Of a stretch of DNA of 10,713 nt, positions 1-5,538 are shown one piece after another. The first letter of the stretch is position 1. Each line of letters begins with the position of its first letter. Under the pieces are notes generated by a model. The model was not told the origin of the DNA and made no database searches. It worked only from the letters and a program-made list of their open reading frames with translations. The DNA lies in the NCBI GenBank assembly GCA_934202505.1, contig CAKPXW010000055.1, positions 1 to 10,713 on the forward strand, given 5' to 3'. Made by a program: the position numbers and the translations under genes. This stretch comes from an uncultured Bacilli bacterium (GTDB lineage: Bacteria; Bacillota_I; Bacilli_A; RFN20; CAG-631).

Positions 1-1
1 G

Positions 2-1066
2 TATAGTTTTATGGGATCATTTATGGAAAGTGCTTTAACAAACGATCCTAATCATGAATATATAGTTTATATTGATTCAAATGATGATTCAGTAAAAGAA
101 TTATTAGAAACTACTGATTATAAGGTAAAATTTAATAAAGTTTCTCTTGAAGATAAAAATAATATTAAAAATTTATTTGATAATGAATCAGCTGATTTGT
201 ATATTTCTTTTAGTGATGATTTTTTTAAGGCGATTGATGAAAATTTATCACCAAATATCGACATTTATTATAATTCAAGTAATACTGAATCTAGTGCAAT
301 TTATCAATATTACTTAGCAAAACTTGCTCCAGGCTCTATTAATAATATTGATTATAAATATAAAATAAATATGAAAGAAAACACTCAATATGACTTTGCA
401 ACACAAGAAGAAAGTTCAATAGTTATTATTACAATGATGCTTCCTTATCTTTTGATTATCTTCTTGTTTACTGGATGTCTTGCAATTTCTTCAGAATCAA
501 TTGCTGGAGAAAAAGAAAGAGGAACAATTGCTGCATTGCTTGTTACTCCTGTTAAAAGATCATATATTGCAACAGGAAAAATTCTAGCATTATCCATTAC
601 TGCTCTTGCATCTTCCTTAGTATCTTTTTTAGGCTTAATTCTATCATTACCAAAATTAATGCAAGGAACTAATGGAATAACTTTTTCAATGTATGGCATA
701 GGTACTTTTCTTCAAATCTTTGTTATTATTTTGATAACAGTAATTTTATTTACAGTCATTCTTTCAATTATTTCAACTTATTCTCGTAGCGTAAAAGAAG
801 CATCACAGCTTTCATCAGTCATTATGATACTTGTTATGCTTGCTGGAGTTTCTTCAATGGTTGGAATAAAAAGTGTGGCATCTAATCATTTTGCTTATAT
901 CATTCCAATTTATAATTGTATACAATGTATGAGTGGTATTTTTTCTTTACAATTAAACCCTATTAATTTTTTATTAACTGTAATTTCTAATATTATTTAC
1001 ATTGCCATCGGAATTAAAATTCTTGCAGTAATGTTTAATTCTGAAAAAATAATGTTTAATAAATAA
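2..1066 (+). CDS. NatB-like ABC-2 family transporter permease, 5'-truncated by window edge
   Basis: Membrane subunit of an ABC-2 type exporter, most like NatB, the permease of Na+ (or drug/peptide) efflux pumps. The frame is open to the window edge. The ATG at 11 is probably internal, because NatB proteins start with a membrane helix before a large extracytoplasmic domain and that helix is missing here. Numbering from this ATG, residues 1-130 are hydrophilic and fit the extracytoplasmic domain. Hydrophobic segments follow at about 136-159, 188-213, 230-256, 265-285, 291-308 and 318-341. Between the first two is the family motif AGEKERGTIAALLVTPVKR (165-183), typical of NatB and related permeases. 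The ATPase partner (NatA-like) should lie upstream, outside the window. The transported substrate cannot be told from the sequence. The stop codon forms one foot of the hairpin at 1064-1091. Confidence 0.85.
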   Translation, partial: YSFMGSFMESALTNDPNHEYIVYIDSNDDSVKELLETTDYKVKFNKVSLEDKNNIKNLFDNESADLYISFSDDFFKAIDENLSPNIDIYYNSSNTESSAIYQYYLAKLAPGSINNIDYKYKINMKENTQYDFATQEESSIVIITMMLPYLLIIFLFTGCLAISSESIAGEKERGTIAALLVTPVKRSYIATGKILALSITALASSLVSFLGLILSLPKLMQGTNGITFSMYGIGTFLQIFVIILITVILFTVILSIISTYSRSVKEASQLSSVIMILVMLAGVSSMVGIKSVASNHFAYIIPIYNCIQCMSGIFSLQLNPINFLLTVISNIIYIAIGIKILAVMFNSEKIMFNK

Positions 1067-1083
1067 GTAAAATATGCTATTAT
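1055..1083 (+). promoter_or_regulatory. possible promoter of tRNA-Ser(GGA)
   Basis: A -10-like TATTAT (1078-1083) lies 17 nt downstream of a weak -35-like TTTAAT (1055-1060). The -10 ends 11 nt before the tRNA, the same distance seen for the better promoter of the other serine tRNA. The -35 match is poor, so the call rests mainly on position and spacing. Confidence 0.3.
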
Positions 1084-1091
1084 TTTACTTA
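1064..1091 (+). terminator. 11-bp perfect hairpin after the permease gene, possible weak terminator
   Basis: TAAGTAAAATA (1064-1074) and TATTTTACTTA (1081-1091) are exact reverse complements around a 6-nt loop. The hairpin begins at the permease stop codon and ends 2 nt before the tRNA. No T-run follows and all but two pairs are A-T, so it is a poor intrinsic terminator on its own. It may protect the permease mRNA end or help separate it from the tRNA. It also overlaps a possible tRNA -10 element (TATTAT, 1078-1083). Confidence 0.4.
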
Positions 1092-1093
1092 CT

Positions 1094-1184
1094 GGAGCAA
1101 TACCCAAGAGGCTGAAGGGGCTGGCTTGGAAAGCTAGTAGGCCGGTAAAACGACGCAAGGGTTCGACTCCCTTTTGCTCCGCCA
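1094..1184 (+). tRNA. tRNA-Ser (anticodon GGA), CCA encoded
   Basis: Acceptor arms GGAGCAA (1094-1100) and TTGCTCC (1174-1180) pair fully, followed by discriminator G and encoded CCA (1182-1184). The anticodon stem CTGGC/GCTAG (1121-1125, 1133-1137) encloses loop TTGGAAA, giving anticodon GGA at 1128-1130, which reads UCC/UCU serine codons. The T arm is AAGGG-TTCGACT-CCCTT. A long variable region (1138-1156) marks a class II serine tRNA, although its stem pairs poorly, with a C-A mismatch inside the short helix I can draw. Confidence 0.95.
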
Positions 1185-1201
1185 TTTTAAAAAGGATAGG
1201 T

Positions 1202-1573
1202 ATGAGTATGGAAAATTTTATTTTAGTATTAGGAGAAACTTCAAATTTATTACCAGGAAAAACTTGGACAAACTATAATGTAACAATAATGGATGATAAA
1301 ATGGTTTGTACAAATAAAAAAGATTCTTCACAAACATTTAATATTTTCTTTAAAGATTTTAAAGAAGCTGAATTTGGTATTGGAAATGGTAATTTATGGC
1401 TTCAATGTAAACTTGAACAAGGAAGCTTAGTATTTTGTTCTCCAAGAAAATGTTGGAAATCAGATAGTGGAAAAAAACTTATTGAAAAAATCAATGAAGT
1501 TTGTGACATTAAAGATATGAAATCTTATAAACAATATACTGGAAAGTTATTTTTTATACACATGTTTAAATAA
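1202..1573 (+). CDS. hypothetical protein, 123 aa, possible PH-like fold
   Basis: I do not recognise this protein by family. It begins 17 nt after tRNA-Ser(GGA). An AAAGGATAGG ribosome binding site (1191-1200) could serve ATG 1202 (short spacing) or ATG 1208 (longer spacing), so the first two residues are uncertain. There is no signal peptide or membrane segment. The visible pattern is a run of alternating hydrophobic/polar stretches (about residues 5-90) suggesting beta strands, rich in W, F and C (LWLQCKLEQGSLVFC near 65-79). A positively charged stretch and one amphipathic helix (KKLIEKINEV, about 91-100) come next. Strands capped by a C-terminal helix would suit a bacterial PH-like domain, but that is only inference. 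Its position between two serine tRNA genes and next to a probable IS relic suggests acquired or variable DNA. Confidence 0.7.
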   Translation: MSMENFILVLGETSNLLPGKTWTNYNVTIMDDKMVCTNKKDSSQTFNIFFKDFKEAEFGIGNGNLWLQCKLEQGSLVFCSPRKCWKSDSGKKLIEKINEVCDIKDMKSYKQYTGKLFFIHMFK

Positions 1574-1623
1574 ACTAAAAATTTATTTATATATACATCA
1601 AAATTTAACACGTATAATAAAAG

Positions 1624-1680
1624 AAAAAGATAATCAAATATTATAGTACTTGTTGCTGTAATAAAAAGATTATCTTTTTT
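1624..1680. terminator. 12-bp inverted repeat with T-run, likely two-way terminator
   Basis: AAAAAGATAATC (1624-1635) is the exact reverse complement of GATTATCTTTTT (1668-1679), and Ts run to 1680. A second inner helix is possible between ATTATA (1640-1645) and TGTAAT (1657-1662). Both strands end in A/T runs, so the structure could end transcription of the 123-aa gene on (+) and anything running through the decayed frame on (-). The stem is AT-rich, so its strength is doubtful. TATAAT at 1613-1618, just upstream, raises a weaker alternative: a very short RNA starting there. Confidence 0.5.
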
Positions 1681-1714
1681 GCTTATTAATCCGCCATTTT
1701 CCACCAGTGGGAAT

Positions 1715-1942
1715 TTAACCCGACTTCAATTTATCCTTTATATTTCTAGAATATGGTAACAAATTTTCCATTGATTTTGCATTAATATTTTCAAATACAA
1801 AATTTAAATATTTTTCTACAATGCTCATATCTTTTATAATTTGTATAATATTTTCCTATAAAATAAAATTCCTCTAGCTTTCTACTAAGAAGATATCAGT
1901 TTTCTTGCTTTTTGTAAGAGTGTTAATTTTTGGCCTATCCAC
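1715..1942 (-). pseudogene. decayed frame resembling the C-terminus of an IS66-family transposase
   Basis: This 300-base-plus stretch has no intact gene. Read on the minus strand in a single frame, about 75 codons are broken by only two internal TAG codons (1874-1876 and 1856-1858) and end in TAA at 1715-1717. The part after the second TAG (1715-1855) reads as protein: KYLNFVFENI, then MENLLPYSRNIKDKLK. This resembles the end of IS66 TnpC transposases, which close with a YLxYLFExL helix and an LLPWSxxLPxxxK tail. A short RNF before the second TAG may match the KNxLF segment of the same domain. The catalytic DDE domain and the other IS66 genes are absent, so this is a non-functional relic. The assignment is by memory of the family pattern; a chance frame in AT-rich DNA is the alternative. 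Confidence 0.4.
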
Positions 1943-1944
1943 AA

Positions 1945-1971
1945 ATAAAAAACGAACTTGCATAAGTTCGT
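1945..1971 (-). terminator. intrinsic terminator of tRNA-Ser(GCT)
   Basis: On the minus strand ACGAACTT-ATGC-AAGTTCGT forms a perfect 8-bp hairpin with a 4-nt loop (1952-1971), followed directly by a T-run (complement of the As at 1947-1952). It begins 11 nt beyond the encoded CCA of the minus-strand tRNA, the expected place for its terminator. Confidence 0.85.
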
Positions 1972-1982
1972 ATATTTTATGA

Positions 1983-2073
1983 TGGCGGAGCAAGAGGGAT
2001 TCGAACTCTCGCACCAGTTGCCCAGTCTATACCCTTAGCAGGGGTACCTCTTCGACCACTTGAGTATTGCTCC
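1983..2073 (-). tRNA. tRNA-Ser (anticodon GCT), CCA encoded
   Basis: On the minus strand the gene starts at 2073 with GGAGCAA and ends with TTGCTCC, G, CCA (1983-1985). The anticodon stem TACCC/GGGTA encloses loop CTGCTAA, giving anticodon GCT for AGC/AGU serine codons. A long variable arm forms around GCAA through CTGG/CTGG, with two G-U pairs. The T arm GAGAG-TTCGAAT-CCCTC has an internal A-C mismatch at the fourth pair. Own promoter (2084-2112) and terminator (1945-1971) are present, so it looks like a single-gene transcript. Confidence 0.94.
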
Positions 2074-2083
2074 GTGCTAGATT

Positions 2084-2112
2084 AATATAACATAAAAGTA
2101 ACCTTCGTGCAA
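2084..2112 (-). promoter_or_regulatory. promoter of tRNA-Ser(GCT)
   Basis: On the minus strand, -35 TTGCAC (2107-2112) and -10 TATATT (2084-2089) are separated by exactly 17 nt. The -10 ends 11 nt before the tRNA 5' end, giving a start a few bases upstream of the mature tRNA. Confidence 0.75.
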
Positions 2113-2165
2113 TAAAAAAAGAATAAAATCATTAAAAAAATTAAAAATAATGAATAGTTAACTTA

Positions 2166-2200
2166 TTATACTTATTTACTAAATATGTAAATAAGTGTAA
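2166..2200. promoter_or_regulatory. palindromic candidate operator of the suf operon
   Basis: CTTATTTAC (2171-2179) and GTAAATAAG (2187-2195) are an exact inverted repeat around a 7-nt centre. Four of five further outer pairs also match (TTATA 2166-2170 against TGTAA 2196-2200), giving a 35-bp palindrome with one imperfect pair. It covers the -35, the whole spacer and the first bases of the -10 of the suf promoter, where a repressor would block RNA polymerase. Fe-S or iron-responsive regulators (Rrf2/IscR/SufR type, Fur, PerR) are natural candidates, but the sequence does not clearly match a consensus I know. Confidence 0.55.
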
Positions 2201-2203
2201 AAT
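2175..2203 (+). promoter_or_regulatory. promoter of the suf operon
   Basis: A -35-like TTTACT (2175-2180) and a -10 TAAAAT (2198-2203) are 17 nt apart. Transcription would start near 2210, leaving a leader of under 20 nt that contains the sufC ribosome binding site GGAGG (2215-2219). There is no room for a riboswitch, so control would be at initiation through the overlapping palindrome. Confidence 0.6.
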
Positions 2204-2226
2204 AATAGGGATATGGAGGTATACAC

Positions 2227-3048
2227 ATGTCAAAGTTAGTAATTAAAGATCTTCATGTAGCAGTTGAAGGAAAAGAAATATTAAAAGGAATTAATTTAGA
2301 AGTTAATGACAATGAAATTCATGCATTAATGGGACCTAATGGCAATGGTAAATCTACTTTATTATCTACTATTATGGGCCAACCAAAATATGAAGTAATT
2401 TCTGGTAGTATAACACTTGATGGAAAAGATGTTCTTGCAATGAGCGTTGATGAAAGAGCTAAAAGTGGTTTATTTTTAGCATTACAATACCCACCAGAAA
2501 TTCCGGGTGTGATAAACTCTGATTTTTTAAGAGCAGCATTAAATGCTAAAAATGAAAAGCCTGTCTCATTATATAAATTTATTACAGAATTAGAAGCAGC
2601 TACTAAAGCAGTTGATTTACCCCTTGAAATGATCCATCGTTATCTAAACGATGGTTTTTCTGGTGGTGAAAAGAAAAGAAATGAAATAATCCAGATGAAA
2701 CTATTAAAACCAAGTATTGCTATGCTTGATGAAATAGATTCAGGCCTTGATGTTGATGCATTAAAAGCTGTTGTTGAAGCAATAAATGAGATTATTTTAA
2801 GACATGGTAGTTGCATTGTAGTATCTCATTATGCAAGATTTTATCAAATGATAAAACCAACACATGTTCATGTAATTGTTGATGGTAGAATTATTTTAAG
2901 CGGTGATGAAACAATTATTGAAAAAATTGACAAGCAAGGTTTTGATTGGGTTAAAGCTGAATATGGTCTTGAAGTTAATAAAGGTGATTCTCGTCCATCA
3001 TCAATTGGCTTATGTGGTGTAAAGGAATCATTGAAAAATGGAAAATAA
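2227..3048 (+). CDS. sufC: SufC, Fe-S cluster assembly ATPase
   Basis: Cytosolic ABC-type ATPase that binds SufB and SufD and drives the shape changes needed to build an Fe-S cluster on the scaffold. All ATPase motifs are intact: Walker A GPNGNGKST (36-44), Q-loop Gln87 in the ALQYPPEIPG stretch typical of SufC, signature FSGGEKKR (144-151), Walker B IAMLDEIDSGLD with Glu169, and the switch His201 (VVSHYAR). There are no membrane segments. The 273 residues slightly exceed the usual 245-260 because of a C-terminal tail (about 250-273) rich in S, G and K. The start at 2227 is fixed by GGAGG at 2215-2219. It is the first gene of the operon and overlaps sufD by 11 nt, so the two are probably translated together. 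Confidence 0.97.
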   Translation: MSKLVIKDLHVAVEGKEILKGINLEVNDNEIHALMGPNGNGKSTLLSTIMGQPKYEVISGSITLDGKDVLAMSVDERAKSGLFLALQYPPEIPGVINSDFLRAALNAKNEKPVSLYKFITELEAATKAVDLPLEMIHRYLNDGFSGGEKKRNEIIQMKLLKPSIAMLDEIDSGLDVDALKAVVEAINEIILRHGSCIVVSHYARFYQMIKPTHVHVIVDGRIILSGDETIIEKIDKQGFDWVKAEYGLEVNKGDSRPSSIGLCGVKESLKNGK

Positions 3049-3886
3049 TATAATTTTTTCTAATAATAATTGCAATAATAGTTTGTATAATGAAAAAAAC
3101 CAAACTATAACTATTGAAAATTGTAATGATACTTTATATTTTATTTTTGATAATTATATACCATCATCTTTAAACCTAGAAATTTCAAATAGCAATGTTA
3201 CAATCTTAGAAATATTTAAAGGAAATATTCCAAAGTGTGAATATACTATTAATATTCCAAATAATTCTTCATTAAATAGACTTTCAATATTTGTGGATAC
3301 AACAAGTTCTATTGATATTAATAGAATTGTTAATAATCATGGTTTTTATAAATCAATGCAACTTGATTTAAATAATGAAAATGTAATAAGTAATGAAAAC
3401 ATTAACATGTTGCAAGAAAATGCAAATGCTTTAATATTCGATGGTATTTATGCTACTAATAATAGTGTTAAGAAATACCAAACAAATATCATTCATATTG
3501 CTAAAAGTTGTAAATCAGAAGCTAAAATATTTGCAATAAATAATGAAAAAGCCCATGTTAGTATTTATACAGATGCATATATTAAAGCAGGTGCTACTAG
3601 TACTAATACAACTCAAGAAGGAAGAATAATAAATTTATCAAATACATGTAGTGGTATTGTTTTACCAAATTTACATATTGATGAAAATGATGTTCTTGCT
3701 TCACATAGTTGCTCTGTAGGTAGTGTTAATAAAGATCACCTATATTACCTTGAAAGCCGTGGATTTACAGAAAAGCAAGCAAAAAACATTTTAATACTTG
3801 GATATTTTAATCCATTACTTAAAAATATAAATGATGAACAAATAAAAGAAAACATAAGTAATATCTTGAAAGCGAGGATTAGCTAA
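3038..3886 (+). CDS. sufD: SufD-like Fe-S assembly scaffold partner, short form
   Basis: SufB/SufD-family protein; in the SufBC2D complex SufD pairs with SufB to form the cluster assembly site. The C-terminal signature is clear: ASHSCSVGSVNKDHLYYLES (221-240), then RGFTEKQAKNILILGYF (241-257), matching the SH/GxxVGxLdxxxLFYLxSRG block of the family. His223 lies where E. coli SufD has its essential His360. The protein is only 282 aa against about 420-450 for typical SufD. The N-terminal helical domain is missing and the protein starts almost at the beta-helix core, which is rich in N, I and S. The start lies inside sufC (11-nt overlap) with only a weak AAGG upstream, pointing to translational coupling. 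It is called SufD rather than SufB because a full SufB is encoded later and the SufB cysteines are absent. Confidence 0.85.
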   Translation: MENNIIFSNNNCNNSLYNEKNQTITIENCNDTLYFIFDNYIPSSLNLEISNSNVTILEIFKGNIPKCEYTINIPNNSSLNRLSIFVDTTSSIDINRIVNNHGFYKSMQLDLNNENVISNENINMLQENANALIFDGIYATNNSVKKYQTNIIHIAKSCKSEAKIFAINNEKAHVSIYTDAYIKAGATSTNTTQEGRIINLSNTCSGIVLPNLHIDENDVLASHSCSVGSVNKDHLYYLESRGFTEKQAKNILILGYFNPLLKNINDEQIKENISNILKARIS

Positions 3887-3887
3887 G

Positions 3888-5114
3888 ATGGATATTAATG
3901 AAATACGTAAAGATTTTCCAATGTTAAATAATAAAATTATGCAAGGCAAACCACTTGTATATTTTGATAATGCTGCCACTTCATTAAAACCTAAATGTGT
4001 AATCGAAGCTATGGATGATTATTATTATAATTTCACAAGTAATGTTCATCGTGGAGATTATGATCTTGCAGCTAAAACTGATAGCATTTATGAACAAGCA
4101 AGAAAAAATATTGCAACTTTCATAAATGGAAATGAAAATGAAATTGTATTTACTAGTGGAACTACACAATCATTAAATTTAGTTGCTTTTGGCTTTGCTT
4201 TAAATTATTTGCATGAAAATGATGAAGTTATTTTAAATGAAGCAGAACATGCCTCAAATGTTTTGCCATGGTATGAAGTTACCAAAAGAACTAATTCTAA
4301 AATAGTTTTTGCTTCATTAAATGAAAAAGGTTTTGTAACTCTTGAAAACATGAAAAAAGCTATTACTGATAAGACAAAAATAATTTCTATCGCTCATATT
4401 TCTAATGTATTAGGATATGAAAATGAAATTGCTCATATCATTAAATATGCACATAGTAAAGGAATTATTGTTGTCGTTGATGGTGCTCAAAGTGTTCCAC
4501 ATAAAAAAATTGATGTTAAAGCATTGGATATAGATTTTTTAGCTTTTTCATCGCATAAAATGTGTGGACCAACAGGAATTGGAATATTATATGGTAAATA
4601 TGATTTATTATGCAAAATGGATTCCTTACAATATGGTGGAGGAATGAACTCTAAATTTGATGCATGTTGTAATGTTTTATATAAAAAACCACCATATAAA
4701 TTTGAAGGTGGTACTCCACCAATTGCTGAAGTTATTGGATTTAAAAAAGCTATTAATTACTTAAGTTCAATAGGAATGGAAAATATTGAGCAAAGAGAAA
4801 TTGAATTAAAAAAATATGCAATTGAAAAATTAAAACAACTAGATAATATTATTTTATATAATGCTGATTCAGATTCAGGAATTATAACATTTAATATAAA
4901 AAATGTTTTTTGTCAAGATGCAGGTAGTTATTTCAACTATCAAGGAATTGCTGTTAGAAGTGGTCATCATTGTGCAAAATTACTTCCTGATTTTCTTCAC
5001 ACAATTGGTACTGTAAGAGCTTCTTTATACTTTTACAATACTTTTGAAGAAATTGATAGATTTGTTGAAGCTTGTAAACATGGAGGTGACTTTTTAGATG
5101 CTATCTTTAAATGA
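3888..5114 (+). CDS. sufS: SufS, group II cysteine desulfurase
   Basis: PLP-dependent class V aminotransferase-fold enzyme that converts cysteine to alanine and passes the sulfur, as a persulfide, to SufU. Key residues are present: His121 in NEAEHASN (stacks on PLP), Asp198 in VVVDGAQS, the PLP-binding Lys224 in FSSHKMCGPTGIG, and the catalytic Cys362 in RSGHHCAK. The short loop before this Cys and the RSGHHC form mark the SufS (group II) type. Length 408 is normal. It starts 1 nt after the sufD stop, with GAGG at 3874-3877. Its end overlaps sufU by 17 nt. The stop is TGA, the only TGA stop among the genes here; read-through would add only four residues before the next stop. Confidence 0.97.
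   Translation: MDINEIRKDFPMLNNKIMQGKPLVYFDNAATSLKPKCVIEAMDDYYYNFTSNVHRGDYDLAAKTDSIYEQARKNIATFINGNENEIVFTSGTTQSLNLVAFGFALNYLHENDEVILNEAEHASNVLPWYEVTKRTNSKIVFASLNEKGFVTLENMKKAITDKTKIISIAHISNVLGYENEIAHIIKYAHSKGIIVVVDGAQSVPHKKIDVKALDIDFLAFSSHKMCGPTGIGILYGKYDLLCKMDSLQYGGGMNSKFDACCNVLYKKPPYKFEGGTPPIAEVIGFKKAINYLSSIGMENIEQREIELKKYAIEKLKQLDNIILYNADSDSGIITFNIKNVFCQDAGSYFNYQGIAVRSGHHCAKLLPDFLHTIGTVRASLYFYNTFEEIDRFVEACKHGGDFLDAIFK
5082..5089 (+). promoter_or_regulatory. strong ribosome binding site of sufU, inside sufS
   Basis: GGAGGTGA lies within the last codons of sufS, 8 nt before ATG 5098. It decides the sufU start at 5098 over the in-frame ATG at 5119 and couples the two genes by overlap. Confidence 0.85.
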
Positions 5115-5538
5115 TCCAATGATTAAAAGAGAAATAATTATGGACCATTACGAACACCCTAGAAATAAGGGACTTGTAGATGATCCTAGCTATATTCAAG
5201 TAGAAATGAATTCCGAATCATGTATAGATGATATAACAATTCAAATAAAAGTTGAAGATAATGTCATTAAAGATTTTCGCTTTGATGGTGTTGGTTGTAC
5301 AATATCTACTGCTTCAACTTCTATTTTAAGTGAACTTGTTATTGGAACTACAATTCCTGAAGCTTATAACATTATTAAACAATATGATAATATGATTAAA
5401 GAATTACCTTATGATGAACTATTACTTCAAGAAGCCGTTGTTTTTAAAGATGTTTCAAAACAAGCTAATAGAATTAAGTGCGCTCTTATTGGATTTTCTG
5501 GTTTATTGCAATTGCTTGATTCTTTAGGAGGTAAATAA
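5098..5538 (+). CDS. sufU: SufU, zinc-dependent sulfur acceptor for SufS
   Basis: IscU-fold protein of Gram-positive SUF systems. It binds Zn2+ and takes the persulfide sulfur from SufS by ligand swapping, then relays it to SufBCD. The expected zinc ligands are all present: Cys42 and Asp44, Cys67 in GVGCTISTASTS, and Cys128 in RIKCALIGF. The N-terminus YEHPRNKG (18-25) is typical. The 146 residues match the family, including the insertion before the last Cys that separates SufU from IscU. Oddity: the usual CGD motif is CID here, with Gly replaced by bulky Ile43 between two zinc ligands. The start is fixed by GGAGGTGA at 5082-5089. The stop codon directly abuts the sufB start. Confidence 0.95.
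   Translation: MLSLNDPMIKREIIMDHYEHPRNKGLVDDPSYIQVEMNSESCIDDITIQIKVEDNVIKDFRFDGVGCTISTASTSILSELVIGTTIPEAYNIIKQYDNMIKELPYDELLLQEAVVFKDVSKQANRIKCALIGFSGLLQLLDSLGGK

Noticed and set aside
445..699. Minus-strand open frame of 84 codons inside the permease gene
   Set aside because: The sense strand encodes clear NatB-type motifs and membrane helices; the antisense frame has no family pattern or start signal.
997..1185. Minus-strand open frame of 62 codons over the first tRNA
   Set aside because: It covers the tRNA-Ser(GGA) gene and the permease 3' end in antisense and has no ribosome binding site; it is a shadow of real genes.
1693..1726. Decayed third tRNA around GTGGGAATTTAACCC
   Set aside because: A T-arm-like GGG/CCC hairpin is present, but no acceptor, anticodon or D arm can be assembled around it.
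2113..2226. Riboswitch or T-box leader before sufC
   Set aside because: The promoter call leaves a leader under 20 nt and the upstream DNA is A/T-rich without conserved RNA motifs; the inverted repeat fits a DNA operator better.
3984..4169. Minus-strand open frame of 61 codons inside sufS
   Set aside because: It lies fully in antisense to conserved sufS coding sequence and looks like translated AT-rich noise.
5112..5114. TGA read as tryptophan (mycoplasma-type code), since sufS alone stops at TGA
   Set aside because: Tryptophans in these genes are encoded by TGG, and read-through would add only four residues before TAA, so code 11 is sufficient.
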